Positions 32,850 to 44,834 are shown, counted from the first letter of the stretch. The stretch: DNA of 64,000 nt from Paguma larvata (GCA_030068075.1 CM057833.1:44907587-44971586); one strand, 5' to 3'. Translations and numbers: made by a program. Notes: generated from the sequence alone by a model not told the origin.

Positions 32850-34460
32850 ATCCAAACAGGCTTAAAGATAAACCAACAGACCAAAAGCATAAAATAGAAA
32901 GCCCAAAAACAAACTCTTGTGTAGATGGCCAAATGATTTTCAACAAGAGTGCCAAGACCATTCGATGGGGAAAAGTCAGTCTCTTTGACAAACAGTGTTA
33001 GGAAAACTGAATATCCACACACAAAAGAATTAAGCTGGACTGTTACCTTAAATAATATAAAATATTACCTCAAAATAGATCAAAGACACCTAACCATAAA
33101 ACCTAAAACTACAAAACCCTCAAAAGAAAACACAGAGGAAAAGGTTCATGACATTGGATTTGGCAATGGTTTCTTGGACATGACACCAAAAGCTCAGGCA
33201 ACAAAGGTAAAAATTGATAAATTAGTGTACATCCAAATTTAAAACTTCTATGAATGAAAGGACACCATCACAGAATAAAACAGCATGGGAGAAAATATTT
33301 GTAAATTATTATCTGATAAGGGGTTATAGCATCCAGAATATATAAGGAACTCCTATAAGTCAACAACAAAAAAATAATCCAATTAAATATGGACAAAATA
33401 TTTAAAAAGACATTTCTTCAAACAAGACATACAAGGAGAAAGAAAACCATATGAGAAGATGTTCGATATTAGTAATTGTTAAAATGAAAATCAAAACCAC
33501 GATTGGTTTTTATTGGTGAGATATTATCTCACATCCACGAGAATGGTTACTTTCAATAAAAAACAAATAACAGGGGCACCTGGGTGGTTCAGTCGGTTGA
33601 GTGTCCGACTTCGGCTCAGGTCATGATCTCACCTGTGGGTTCAAGCCCTGCATCAGGCTCTGTGCTGACAGCTCAGAGCCTGGAGCCTGCTTCAAATTCT
33701 GTGTCTCCCTCTCACTCTGCCCCTCCCTTGCTCATGTTCTGTCTCTCTCAAAATAAACAAACATTAAAAAAAAAAAAAAAAAACAATAACAAGTGTTGGG
33801 ATGGATGTGGAGAAACTGGAACCCTTGCACAATGTTAGTTGAAATGTTAAATGGTTTACTTACTATGCAAAACAATATGGTGTGCCTCAAAAAGCTAAAA
33901 ATAAGATTATATAATCCAGCAATTTCAATTCTGGCTATATATCCCAAAGAATTGAAACAAGAGTCTTAAAGAGATATTTGTACACCCCTGTTCATAGCAG
34001 CAGGATTCACAATAGGCAAGAGGTAGAAGCAACCTAAATGTCCATCAACAGGTAGATGAATGGGTAAGCAAAATGTGGCACATGGATACAGTGGAATATC
34101 ATTCAGCCTTAAAAAGGAAGTAAATTATGACATCTGTTACACCATGGATGAAACATGAGAACACAGAGTAAGTGAAACAAGCCAGTCACCAAAAAATATG
34201 TATGATTCCATTCATATGTGGAGCATCTAGAGTAGTCAGTTCATCAAAACCGAAAGTTGAATGGTGGTTGCCAATGGCCTGAGGAGTGACAAATGCGGAA
34301 GTATTAAATGTGTATAAAGTTTCGGTTTTGTAAGAGAAAAAGTTGAGAGATTGATTGCACAACAATGTGAATACAGGCAACACTTAAAAATAGTTAAGAT
34401 GGTAACTATCTTGGTATGTGTATTTTACTACAACTAAATTTTTAATTAAAATAATAATGA
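32850..34460 (+). mobile_element. Old L1M ORF2/3' UTR, about 1.4 kb, split by a SINE
   Basis: The DNA matches the C-terminal ORF2 region of an old L1 ('gtgccaagaccattcgatgggg', 'gcatccagaatatataaggaac', 'atgtggagaaactggaaccc', 'gtggaatatcattcagcctt') and then its 3' UTR ('tggtggttgccaatggcctg', 'gtattttactacaactaaat'). Many stops and frameshifts break the reverse transcriptase frame, so it is a relic. The SINE at 33573-33780 interrupts it. Confidence 0.88.
33573..33780 (+). mobile_element. CAN-SINE, felid type
   Basis: It has the head ggggcacctgggtggttcag, body, CT-rich middle and a tail aaaataaacaaacatt plus poly-A. Flanking repeats aaacaaataaca (33561-33572) and aaacaataaca (33781-33791) are the target-site duplication. 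It is inserted in the old L1. Confidence 0.95.
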
Positions 34461-34464
34461 AAGA

Positions 34465-35430
34465 TCAGTGAGGATGTACATATGTGTAGGAGGTTTATAA
34501 AGCATGTTAGAAATCTAAGCACTGCCCTCACGCTATGACATGCCCTCTGAGGAGAAGTGACGGGTTACACAAAAACCAACCCGTCACCTAGAGCTTCCAT
34601 GATGGACAGCACATAAAATGGGATGTCTGCCTAGGGTCAGCGGCGGTGACAGGACACCATCCCTCAAGGCTGCTGTAGCAGTCTGTGGACTCCCACCGAC
34701 CAGATGAAGAACTGATGGATTAGCTTTTATTCAACATTGTGAATCAACACAAACAAAATAAGTTACTATGTTTTGAAAAGGGACATCAGAGATCTAAAGA
34801 GATTGAAAGATAAATAAGACACAGTCCTCCCCCCTCCAAAAGCTACCAAGCTGGCTCATAATTATACAACAGGACAACAATGCCAAATGGTCTACTCTCC
34901 ACTACTTAGGCCCTTGAATAAAGGGTCCTTTCTAGTTTATCTCCTTAAGAAGGATGGCACAGAATTCCTATGGCTTTAAAAGAGTCTACAGGAACCTAAT
35001 GACAGTCCTGGAAAACTGTGACAAAGACCCAGAGACTGAATGGAACCTGACACAAATACCATATTCATTATCCCGCCATACAGCCTGTGAGAACTGGAAA
35101 CAGCCCTGGAGACCAGCGGATGGACAATTTCACTCTGTGTGTGAACAAACTAAGGTTTAAAAGACCAAATGAGTGGCCAGAGGTCAGTGCGTTACGTTGG
35201 GTCCTTGCTCCTGGGATGGTGCTCCTGCCCCCACACCATGCAGCCCCATTCCTCATCACCTTCTCTCTTTAAATATGTGTGTGTGTGTTTTGTTTCACAA
35301 AGCCTTCACATCAGTTTCAAACGAAGAGGAGAAACCAAAAGCTGTTAGTGCCGTCCCTTTTATCTCCTAGAAGCTAAAGCCCAGGCAGAAGCGAGCTGCA
35401 GAATGAGCCTCTCTCCTCTTCCTGTGGAAC
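34465..35430. other. Unique sequence, no gene seen
   Basis: I see no clear repeat here beyond a short (GT)n at 35275-35290, and no coding region can be supported. Confidence 0.4.
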
Positions 35431-35450
35431 AAGTTCATGGGCTGCCTTCT

Positions 35451-35664
35451 TAAGAATTTTTTTTTAACGTTTATTTATTTTTGAGAGACATAGAGACAGA
35501 GCGTGAGCAGGGGAGGGGCAGAGAGAGAGGGAGACACAGAATCTGAAGCAGGCTCCAGGCTCTGAGCTGTCAGCACAGAGCCCGACGCGGGGCTTGAACT
35601 CACAGACCGTGAGATCATGACCTGAGCTGAAGTCAGACACTTGACCGACTGAGCCACCCAGGCG
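35451..35664 (-). mobile_element. CAN-SINE, felid type, young
   Basis: This is a near-consensus minus copy from tttttaacgtttatttattt to gagccacccaggcg. A perfect 15-bp target-site duplication (catgggctgccttct) sits at 35436-35450 and 35665-35679. The 140-codon minus-strand open frame overlapping it (35464-35886) is largely SINE sequence. Confidence 0.97.
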
Positions 35665-35869
35665 CATGGGCTGCCTTCTGATAGCACTTGGCTGTATTGC
35701 TCCAAGAGGCCAAGTGAAACTTCCCATCGGGCTGGCCCGGGGAGTGGGGAGGCAGGTGAAGCCATGTATCAGGGATCTTGGCAGTGGAATCAGCAGGATC
35801 AGCATAACCCTATTTTCCATGGATATCATCCGGCTCTCTACTTTTTCACCACGTACAGGCTGAGAGGCG

Positions 35870-36020
35870 GGCTTTCGATTTGCCACTAGTCTGACTCTGG
35901 CTCCTCCACTTAGTAGGAAAGAGACTCGGACAAGTCACTAAACCTCTCCAAACAATACCACCCACCTCTGCAAATCATTATGAGCACAAGATGCCAAGTG
36001 GAAAGTAGCAGCACCGGGCC
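35870..36020 (+). repeat. MIR SINE relic
   Basis: It carries 'ctgactctggctcctccacttag', 'gactcggacaagtcactaaacc' and 'gcaaatcattatgagcacaag', matching MIR. Confidence 0.65.
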
Positions 36021-36223
36021 AGGGAAAGGGCACCACTTCCACGACGGCAGCGAGGCCGAGGGGCTGGGGGTGGCTAGTGTTAACGTTAGCAGTACTGCCA
36101 GAATTACATCTTATCTCAAATGTGTAAGAAAATTCTCACGGGCCCATCTTTGACTTCTGAACTTCATAACTTCTGCACTTAGCGATAAAATGTACTATTG
36201 CCAAATCACATTGTCTACTGCCA

Positions 36224-36225
<2 letters not shown>

Positions 36226-36260
<35 letters not shown>
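36226..36260 (+). repeat. (AC)n microsatellite
   Basis: An uninterrupted AC run of about 17 units. Confidence 0.98.
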
Positions 36261-36261
<1 letters not shown>

Positions 36262-36422
36262 CTCATCCCTCTTCTAATCACCATAGTAACACGATAAACC
36301 TACGAGGAAACTAAGGATCAAGGGTCAAATTCCTGGCACCAGGTCATTCCACTAGACACTCCAACAACAGATTTGAAATTGGGTGTCTGCAGCTAAGCCC
36401 ATGATCTATCTGCTATACTCAC
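36262..36422 (-). repeat. MIR-like relic
   Basis: The blocks 'ctacgaggaaactaaggatc' and 'gatttgaaattgggtgtctgc' follow reverse-complement MIR order, directly beside the AC microsatellite. Confidence 0.55.
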
Positions 36423-36469
36423 CCCCGTCCTTCTCAAGTCATACAGCAGATTCTAAACCAGCGCTGCAG

Positions 36470-37560
36470 AGATCTCCTTCCTCTCTACTGCCAGCATATT
36501 AATGAGCCGCTGGACCCCCTCCCCTTCCCCTCCCTTCTCCTTCATGCAGTTAAGTCCTCGTACCCCTGCAGACATTCTCCCTCACACATTTCCTCACGGG
36601 ACATGTGCATTCATAAATGTGATCATTTCCCCTCCCAAATAAATAAAACGTGAGATCATAGATCTTTCAACAAAGATTTCCTTTCACACATCCACCCGAT
36701 GTTTGTGAAACAAGAATCCCATCCTTAGGATTCTGCTGCTATGGACCAGACCTGCGCCCCCATTCACCCCCGTCATTTCCATCATCCTAGACAGCCTGGT
36801 TTCTTGTGTTAAAATTATAACTGGCTTCCCCTCTGCCAGAGCCCCACAGGCCTTTGGCATTTCATGCTATTTGTGCTTCCCGGCCCTTGTGTGGGCTGTT
36901 CTGTCCCATATTGATGTGATCTCATTGAACTCCTCAAGGCTCCTTTGTCCCCCCTCTTCTCTCTCTGCCTGCCTTTGACTGTGTGCCAGCTTTATGCCCA
37001 GCTCAAGGCTCCCTCCCCTCTCCTGTGTCTCTCCACCTTCTGCAACTGGTGTCCCACCTACAGTTGGCCCGTTACCTCCATTTACTTTTGTTCCTGCTTC
37101 CACCTCTTTCTCAGAAAGCTCCTCTGCCCTCCCCTTCCTTCCCCCTCTGTGCGCTTCAGACAAAGGCAGCCCTTTTGGAGGGGAGCTCAGCTTCCTATTC
37201 TCACAGCTCATTTCCCCTTCTGGATTTCTTCCTATGGTTTTCTTTCTCTTCTCCTTTATCCCTCATTACTTTCTTCACTTCCCTTCTCCATGAACACAAA
37301 TCTCTCATCTTCACTGAATCCTGCTCCCTCTCACAAACTTCTCCTCCTCTCATCCACTCTGAAGCCTCAATAACATTATTTCAAAATCTGCCTCCGGATC
37401 CGTATTGCTGCTTCTTTTATTCAGGGGCCCTTGAAGCTGTTCCAGCTGTGTGCGCCTCCTTTTAATGTCATTCTTTTAGAAAAACGTTCAAAGATGTTCT
37501 CTTTTACACCACCAGGGTAACTATCAATTCACGCGTCAACTCTGCGTCCTATTTTACAGA
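36470..37560 (+). repeat. Pyrimidine-rich block, possible LINE2-derived sequence
   Basis: The plus strand is rich in C and T throughout. Parts such as 'gtttcttgtgttaaaattataactggcttccc' and 'gcatttcatgctatttgtgcttcc' resemble L2 coding-end sequence. The window's longest open frame (36983-37465, about 160 codons) lies here. Its translation is Leu/Pro/Ser-rich, as expected from low-complexity pyrimidine DNA, and three plus-strand open frames overlap. I do not call a gene. Confidence 0.45.
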
Positions 37561-37699
37561 GGAGACAGGACTGGCGCCTTGTTTTATGTACCCCCAAACA
37601 CACATCCTCTCTTCACAATCATGTTGTCGCAGTCTGGGCTCCGGTCCTAATTATTTCTTTCCTATTCCCCTAACCCACATCCCTGACTTATTTCTCGTC

Positions 37700-37990
37700 A
37701 CAACTTCCATCTGCCTGTCACACCCTCTACTCCCAACTGATTCCAAAAAGCAAATCAATCCATTAATTCCCCAGCTTCTAGGGCTCCAATGGCTTCCCAT
37801 GACTTTCAACATTAAGTCAAAAACTCGTCAGCATGGAACACGAGGCACTTGCTAGTCTGGTCCCTGCCTACCACCAAAAGGTTGAATCCCTCACCACCAC
37901 CCAAGCTCACTAGGGGACAGTACTATGGGGACCACTTTGCATCTGTGTGTGTGCAGCTATGGGAAACATACCATGGCAGGTCCTGCTGCC
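37700..37990 (+). repeat. L2 fragment
   Basis: The text 'gggctccaatggcttcccatgac', 'tcaaaaactcgtcagcatgg', 'ctggtccctgcctaccacc' matches the well-known L2 segment that reads 'ccaatggcttcccat…ctggcccctgcctacc'. Confidence 0.7.
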
Positions 37991-38329
37991 AAGCCTCTAG
38001 AAGGATATCCTTCTGTGGTGACTGCCTTTCCTACCTCATTACATATATGATAAACTCTTACTATCCTTCATCTTTGATCCTATTATCCTTCTAGCCTCAA
38101 CTCAACAAAACAAAGGAAGGACAGAAGGTAGGAGAAAGGGATACCAGGAAGGAGGGAAGGAGCGGGCAAATGCAGAGGACACTCTTGACCAAAGCTTGTC
38201 ATCCCTGTATCAATTATAATTAAATTGTTCCCCAAATGAAATGTATGGTGGGTAACAAGCTCCATACTTCCCTTGACACAGTCATCTGGATATTCAGATG
38301 CCCCAATATATATCAGCATAATAATAACA

Positions 38330-38480
38330 ACAGCTAATATACTATATTCCAGAAGACATATATGAGTTCTCCACATACGTTAACTCATTTGTGCCTCAGT
38401 TAATGATGAGGAAACAAACATGTTAATTTGCTCAAAGCCAAAGAGCTTTTAGTAGAGGGCCAGAGTGCAAACCCCAAAAC
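38330..38480 (-). repeat. MIR-like relic
   Basis: The blocks 'acatacgttaactcatttgtgcc', 'aatgatgaggaaacaaacatg' and 'agagggccagagtgcaaaccc' match reverse-complement MIR. Confidence 0.6.
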
Positions 38481-38659
38481 CAATCTATCAGCTTCAATAG
38501 ATCTGTGGTCTCCCATTTTCAGTGCTACTCTACACACATATCAAATTTTCTTTAAAAAGTCAGTATCTCACAGGCTCACTGTCTTATTACAGACAATGAA
38601 GGTTTTTGGCCCTGAGTGGCCCTCTTAAATAGACCATAACATTCCTCCTGAAGCCCATC

Positions 38660-38875
38660 GTGGTGAAAAGGATATGGAGTTTGAATCAGAAGACCTGATG
38701 GGATTCAGCTTCTATCTATGTTGCTCATTAGCTGTGTGGCCTTAGGCACATCATTTAACTCAGGCCTCGATTTCTGCTTGTAATGGAGATATTAACACCT
38801 ACCCTCATAGGGATACTCTAAAGTATAAATGAGACAATGCCTCTAAAAATATTTTGCAAAAGGTACTCATTTCAA
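38660..38875 (+). repeat. MIR SINE relic, well preserved
   Basis: It carries 'ttagctgtgtggccttaggcac', 'tcatttaactcaggcctcga', 'ctaccctcatagggatactc' and 'taaatgagacaatgcc', almost full-length MIR. Confidence 0.85.
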
Positions 38876-39519
38876 TTCTATCAGCTCTAGTCAGACACCA
38901 AAATAACCACGATTAGTCTCGTGATAGGAAGATCACCTGGAGCTCCTTAATTTACAAGGAGCATGTGCCCTGAATTCATCCCAGTGCTGTGAATAATCAG
39001 AGCCCTGGCACGTAACCTTTTTCTTATCCTGTATAAAGTTACTCCTCCTTTCAAATCTCCCCTTTGGAAGGGACCTGCAGAGATGATTTTCAGCTTTCTC
39101 CAAGAACAAGACAAGGAGAAATCAAGGAGAAACAGAAAGAAATCCCGCGTTAGTCCTTTTCAGTTCATTCTGTCGGCCTATCACGAATGCATACTTTTTA
39201 TCTTATTTTTTGCTGTTTCTCTCTTCTCCCAGCTTTCATTTACAAATATTAACCTTATTTCTGGTCCCAGCTGATGCCATGGAAGAAACCTGCTTTCAGG
39301 ACATCCAAATTCCCAGCTTCCCTCCTCCAGCAGTGGCTACGTTTCCTTCTAGGTCTGCATGCTCTGTGTCTCCCACAAGCATCCCCTTGGCATCCTTCCA
39401 GCCTCTAAGGATCCATATGATCATTTCCTGTAAATAGTTTAAGTCTTTCAGCCTTGTTCCCAGTGACCATGCTTTTTCTTCGGCTCTCCAGAAGACGCTG
39501 AAGTGGTCCTTACCATAGC

Positions 39520-39720
39520 CAGCCAGGGGACAGAGCTGGCATTGGATCCCAGGTCCCCTGCCTACAACTAAAGCTCATTCCAGAGTAACATACTAGCTCT
39601 CTGTTTTGGGTTCCAGGAATGTTCATTCATTCCCAAGTATTTAATAGCTCAGCATCATGCTTGGCATTGGGGATACTCTAAGAAGCAAGAGGGATCCAAA
39701 ACACACTCAGAGGTACGGAC
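39520..39720 (-). repeat. MIR and L2-like fragments
   Basis: A short MIR trace ('gacagagctggcattggatccc', 39531-39552) is followed by an L2-like block ('gttcattcattcccaagtat', 'catgcttggcattggggatac'). Confidence 0.5.
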
Positions 39721-39989
39721 AAAGAAGAGGCTGCAACAGAGGTATCTGCTACTTGTTCATGACAGAGTTTTCTGGAGGGATGTGACGCTAATGAGTATGC
39801 TAACTCCCAAGTGTTTATTATAGAATCTATCATATGAGCTGCCAAGTCATGCTGCTAGCTGCCGTATCTTCCAGATCTAGCTCCCTGCTTGGCACATGGA
39901 AGGCAAACTAAAAATATCGATCAATTAATGCTTCCATATACTTAGTTACACTTGAATCTCTAAGAGCATGAGTCCTAGATGTTTCATAG

Positions 39990-40110
39990 TTCATTTGTTT
40001 ACCTAACAACCAACATTTCCTAAACATATACTATGTGCAAAGACATGTTGTGGGAAACAAAGAGGAATGTAAGATGTTCTTGACGACAGAGATGTGTCTT
40101 GACACTCAGA
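39990..40110 (-). repeat. L2-like 3' fragment
   Basis: The text 'caacatttcctaaacatatactatgtgc' is a diverged reverse-complement L2 3' end. Confidence 0.5.
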
Positions 40111-40184
40111 TAAAAATAACTTTATGTAAGATGTTTGAAGCATCAATCTATCCTTGCATTCAACAGTGTTTTTAAAGGTAGGGG

Positions 40185-40229
40185 AACACACACACACACA
40201 CACACACACACGCACGCACGCACGCACAT
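40185..40229 (+). repeat. (AC)n(GCAC)n compound microsatellite
   Basis: An AC run passes directly into four to five GCAC units, which makes a compound repeat. The GCAC part retains CpG dinucleotides. Confidence 0.97.
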
Positions 40230-40519
40230 ACTTTGTGTATGGAAAGCTGCATTTTTTTTAAAAGAAATACAATGTTCATACCTAGAGTAACTCTGATCAC
40301 AATTCTTATCATTCGTTTGCTTCTACTAGATACCTTTACTTCAGGCTCCACTTATTTCCTTAATGATTTTTAATAAAGAAGAACAAGCTCTTTTAAGTAC
40401 AATTTAAGGTCACTTTCACCCAACAGAAGTCAGCTCAAACCTCCTACATTTAATAGTCCAAACCTGCTACATTTAAAATACCTAACGAATACTCCTAGTT
40501 ATTGGGCTTCTTGTAAATT

Positions 40520-40980
40520 CATTCACCCACTTATTCATGAATCAAAATATATTTGTTTGACATTCACTAGGTTGCCCAAACATAGTGTTAGCTGCTGGGT
40601 AAGACCATGCTCCTTGCTACCTAGCTCACAATATCCTACAGAAAAAACATCAAACCAACACATTATTACATTTCAGCAAATCCCCTGGAAGGAAGAGAGG
40701 AACTCAACTCTACCCAGAGGAGTTTGGACAAAGAAAAGGAGATAGTTTTGGAAAGTCTTGAAAAACAAGTAAAAGTGGTTAAGAAGGTAGGGAAACTGTA
40801 ATCCAATTATATGGAATAGCATTCCAAACTCTGATTTGTGAGAGGGCCTACCATGTTCTGGAAACAGACGAAAGATAAACGAGGCTCAAGCAAAATTGTG
40901 CACTGGACAGGGAGATGGGGTGAAGACACAGAGTATGTATGAAGTCACAAGTACCGTGCTAGGGAGTAGTGGGCTATCCA
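40520..40980 (-). repeat. L2-like fragment
   Basis: The text 'cattcacccacttattcatg', 'tgtttgacattcactaggttg', 'gtgttagctgctgggtaaga' begins a reverse-complement L2 3' region. The rest is weakly similar. Confidence 0.5.
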
Positions 40981-41019
40981 TTAAACCAGGGAGATTTGTT
41001 TTTATTGAAATTTCCTTGA

Positions 41020-41435
41020 GAGACAGTTTGGTGCTTGGGAGAGCATGAATGCCCAGGATGCCCATTCAGGAGCCACCACTTCCAGAGCACTGTGACTCTT
41101 AACAGCCTAACTTCTCAGTCTTAGTTTCTTATGCAAAATGTGAATGGATAAAAATAGCACCTGGCTCAGGGGCACCTGAGTGGCTCAGTGGGTTGAGCAT
41201 CGAACTTCTTCCGCTCAGGTCATGATCTTACAGCTCGGGAGTTTGAGTCCCACATCTGTCTCACTGCTGTCGGCACAGAGCCCACGTCAGTTCCTCTGTC
41301 CCTCTCTCTCTGCCCCTCCCTCTCAAAAATAAACATTAAAAAAAAAAAATAGCACCTAACTCATAGTTGCAGTGTTATTGTGACAGCTCAATGAGCATTT
41401 AGAATAATATCTGACCAGTATATATTAGTAAGAGT
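41020..41435 (+). repeat. MIR relic split by a SINE
   Basis: The left part (41020-41168) carries 'ttaacagcctaacttctcag' and 'aaatgtgaatggataaaaatagc'. The right part (41346-41435) continues with 'agcacctaactcatagttgcagtg' and 'ctcaatgagcatttagaata'. Together they read as one MIR. Confidence 0.72.
41169..41345 (+). mobile_element. CAN-SINE, short CT-rich region
   Basis: It has the head ggggcacctgagtggctcag, a diverged body and the end aaaaataaacattaaaa. The 18-bp target-site duplication at 41151-41168 and 41346-41363 differs at two positions. Confidence 0.95.
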
Positions 41436-41587
41436 AATCCATCTACAGCAAAGTCATTAATTGCCAGTGATTCATTAAAAGGATTTTTGGTTTTCCCAAA
41501 GCTCTACTTCAGCCTAAGGATTTGATTCAGGCAAGCATTTCAGAAACTGCCCACACCTGGTGCTTATACTAATTACCAAGGACATAG

Positions 41588-41780
41588 ATCGGGGGTGAGC
41601 AAACTCTGGCCTGTGGAACACATCTGGCCCACTGTCTGTTTTAATAAGTTTTGTAGTGGAACACGTTCACTTGCGTATTGTCTATGGCTGCTTTGGAGCT
41701 ACAACACCAGAGCTGAGTCACTGCAATAAGCCTGCCAGGATGTGTATCATCTAGACCATTCTTTCCTGACCCCTGAGACA
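41588..41780 (+). mobile_element. hAT/Charlie nonautonomous DNA transposon
   Basis: The order 'ggggtgagcaaactctggcc', 'catctggcccactgtctg', 'aagttttgtagtggaacacg', 'cgtattgtctatggctgctt' matches a common MER5-group hAT element. It is noncoding. Confidence 0.75.
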
Positions 41781-41784
41781 GATG

Positions 41785-43045
41785 ACTGAGAGAGATGACA
41801 TATGTACAAACAGATACATACATGTATCTATAATCCAGAGACTCGATTCAGGAATTTGCTCATTATCCTTTCCTGCTCTGGCCATTAGTTTGGACTAGCT
41901 AAGTTCTCAACGTTCCACCGTCTTGAGGTCTGTGTGTATGAGAGGGTGTATCTGTCAGGCTTTATCTTGTGGTGCAGTGAGAGAACAATGCTGAGACCAT
42001 TATCTCAGATCTTACCACATTATTAGAGCCAACACAGGGAAAGCTTTATTCAAAGCATCATTTCGCTAACACAGGTTGAATTACATCTCCCTTTTCCTAC
42101 AAGACCCATGTCAGACCCAATGGGCGCTGCACTGCAAAAACAATACTGGAGAAGACAGAGGGCTTCAAAAACTGCAGGCCACCATGCAATGGAAACGCAG
42201 TTACATTAGCCTCTAGTCTCAAACTATAGAAACAGCTTTTGAGGTTGTCTGAAATACGAGAGATCTCAATTCCTGTTTACTGAACCTTAAACCTTGACAA
42301 AGTAGGTTACTTTCAGGTCCTGAACTACCTTCAGATTTATCCTTTCCTTAAGGAACTACAAGGGAGACTGAGCTGTATGTGCCACATCCCTTTTGTTATG
42401 TTGGAATTAGGGGTTAGTGCAGAAGGAAATGCTTTTCAATGAGCCTTCCCTACAGATGCCTCTGGAAAACAGTGATTGCCCATGCCTTTAGAGCAGTATG
42501 CTGTAAAATGCTCTCTGTAAACACTATTTTAATAAATGTTCTGTAAGAACGGGGAGGAGTGCCACATCCATAAAAAGGCACAACACTGAGTTAAAAAATG
42601 CTAAATATATTTCTTTCCAGCAGGACTTCTCAGAGCCTTTAATTTGTACATTATGAATCTCCAAGAGGAAATTCAAAGGAAATAGGAAGTTCAGCATTTT
42701 CCAAATTTAACTTGATGAAAGAAAGCCATCATTTGTCTGATTTTCCTTGGAAGGTAGCTTGGGAAAAGTGGTCTTTAGATTACAGAAAAGTTTCCTGACA
42801 GATGTGACCCACTTTACATACTCTCCTAGAGAGCATTTATTCATTAAAATTGGTTATTTTGGCCATCCACCTATCCAGGAGCAAACAACAACCAATATTG
42901 GTATTGAATCCTACATTATGACTCAGTACCAAGGGGGACAATTTCTAGGGAAGCAGGCTTTGCAAACCTCAGCCTTACAAACTGGCTCCAGACTGGTATG
43001 AATGCCACATGCAATGAATAACTTCCAGAAATGAGTTTCCCTTGA
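41785..43045. other. Unique sequence, no gene seen
   Basis: I see no recognisable repeat and no supported coding region in this stretch. Confidence 0.4.
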
Positions 43046-43049
43046 GCCA

Positions 43050-43235
43050 GTACTACAAACAGAAGCTGCTTTATAAGATACTGCATTTAATCTTCAGAAC
43101 AACCCTGTAATGTAATTATTTCCATTTTGCATATGAGGATATTGGAGGCCAGAAAGTATCTTTCCCAACTACAAAATAACCAGCACTGAACTCATGTCTG
43201 TCTGGGGCAGTTTCTACTCAGGTCTTAGTACCACA
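43050..43235 (-). repeat. MIR SINE relic
   Basis: The blocks 'aatcttcagaacaaccctgtaat', 'ttttgcatatgaggatattgg' and 'accagcactgaactcatgtc' match reverse-complement MIR. Confidence 0.72.
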
Positions 43236-43261
43236 AGTACCTGAACCATGAGTGCCAAGAG

Positions 43262-43460
43262 AACTTTCTGTGATGATGGAAATAATCTTCATCTGGGCTA
43301 TCCAACAGCTGTACTGTCATAGCCACTAGCTACCTGAGGCCACCAAGCACTTGAAAAGTGATTAGTATGGCTGAGGAACTGGATGTTTTATTTTAATCAG
43401 CTTAAATGTAAATGGCCACGGGTGTCCTGTGGCTGCCATACTGGTTAGTATAGATCTAGA
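43262..43460 (+). mobile_element. hAT-like DNA transposon, noncoding
   Basis: The text 'gatgatggaaataatcttca', 'atagccactagctacctgagg', 'gcacttgaaaagtgattagt', 'aaatgtaaatggccacggg' matches a common mammalian MER element. The related copy at 52700-52905 is in the opposite orientation. Confidence 0.65.
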
Positions 43461-44284
43461 GCTTTCCTTTCTTAAGCACAAAGGCTATTTGACTCAGTTT
43501 TACAGAAACACCGAGCAATCAGTTTTCCCCTATCGGTCTCCAGTTTTACATTATATTACTAAGCAAGGAGCCAACAGATCCCAGGGTTGGTAGGTTAGGT
43601 GGTAGGAAGAGGGAGTAGACTGGCAAATACAGTAAAGTAAGAAAGAGATAGCAAGAAATGTAGAAAGACAGAACACAAGCTAAAGGAACACAGCAGGGGA
43701 GGGGCATTTCTTGTAGGTTCTGATCACCCAAAGCATTTTAATAAGCTATAAGGTGGCAAGGCAAAGGCACAGCAAGACTAAAAGCACCCAGAAGACTGGG
43801 GTCATTAAGAAAATATAGTGCAAACCAATTTGAAAATAAACTATTTAAAAAAAAAAAAAGAAAAGAAAATATGGTACATTGGCTTTGAGCCACCATGTGA
43901 TGCTTCCCTTATTCTATTTGCTATTACTGAACCACACCAAAAGTTTCGATGCTCAAAATATTAGACGCAGGATTTAGATAAATCCATCTAACCCAGCATC
44001 TGCATGTTGATCAAGCCACGTGAGTGATGTATAACTGTGTCATAAACTACTTTCAATGATAAGGAGCCATATTTTCTAGGGCCCTTTGGGAAGGTGTGGG
44101 TTGTTTTTGTTTTTTTTTCAACTTTTCTGGCTAACCTTTGATAAATTCCAGGATACTATGTTTGGGGATGGGGGAAAATACTTCTAGTTGTTAATTTTGT
44201 ATTCTGATCATTTGAATGGTTGATGGTAAAGTAAATTATTGCTTGCTTCTTTTTACAGTTTTAAAAATTCATCAGCAGATGCAT

Positions 44285-44660
44285 GCTAGCACAGAAGTTA
44301 AAAACATGAGCTTCAAAATCACTGGTTCAAACATAGGTTCTGCTACTTCATAGGTACCTAACATTGACTTGTGCTGTATGTCTTGGTTTTCTCATCTATA
44401 AAATGGGACCAAGGTTAGAATCTACCACTTAAGGATGTTCTAACTACTCCCAGAGAACCAGACTGTAAGCCCTTCTTACTGCATCAAGGGCCCAGCTCTT
44501 CTAATGACTTTGACTAAGTCATATGTCCATAACAAGTGTGGTTTTTTAATCTACGGAAAGACAATAACAATGTTTTCTTGATATATGTAAACCTTAAAAG
44601 GCTCACTTGAGATAATGTAAATAAACATGCTTTAAGCAATGTAGTAAGAATTGTTCATCT
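44285..44660 (+). repeat. Two consecutive MIR-like relics
   Basis: The first (44285-44445) has 'gcacagaagttaaaaacatgag', 'ttggttttctcatctataaaatgg'. The second (44495-44660) has 'atgactttgactaagtcat', 'cttgagataatgtaaataaac'. Confidence 0.65.
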
Positions 44661-44704
44661 TATATAAATATACCAAATCTTTTTCTGGGGTCGAAAAGGA
44701 ACTG

Positions 44705-44830
44705 TGTTGTCAACAGAAATCATAAAATGTTAAAATTAGAAGGATCGTTTAAATCATTTTATCCAATCCTCCACTCCAGCGGGGACTGGACCCTTTACCC
44801 TCAAGGTTTTTAGCCTACGAAATGGGAAAA
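44705..44830 (-). repeat. MIR3-like relic
   Basis: The text 'aaaattagaaggatcgtttaaatcat' and 'atccaatcctccact' is of the MIR3 type ('gaagggaccttagagatcat…ccaacccc'). Confidence 0.5.
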
Positions 44831-44834
44831 GGAA

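Noticed and set aside
35464..35886. Minus-strand open frame of 140 codons
   Set aside because: Much of it is CAN-SINE sequence, and a second open frame overlaps it in another frame.
36983..37465. Longest open frame in the window, about 160 codons, with a second of 142 codons overlapping
   Set aside because: The DNA is pyrimidine-rich, three frames are open together and the translation is Leu/Pro/Ser-rich with no domain. Parts look like L2.
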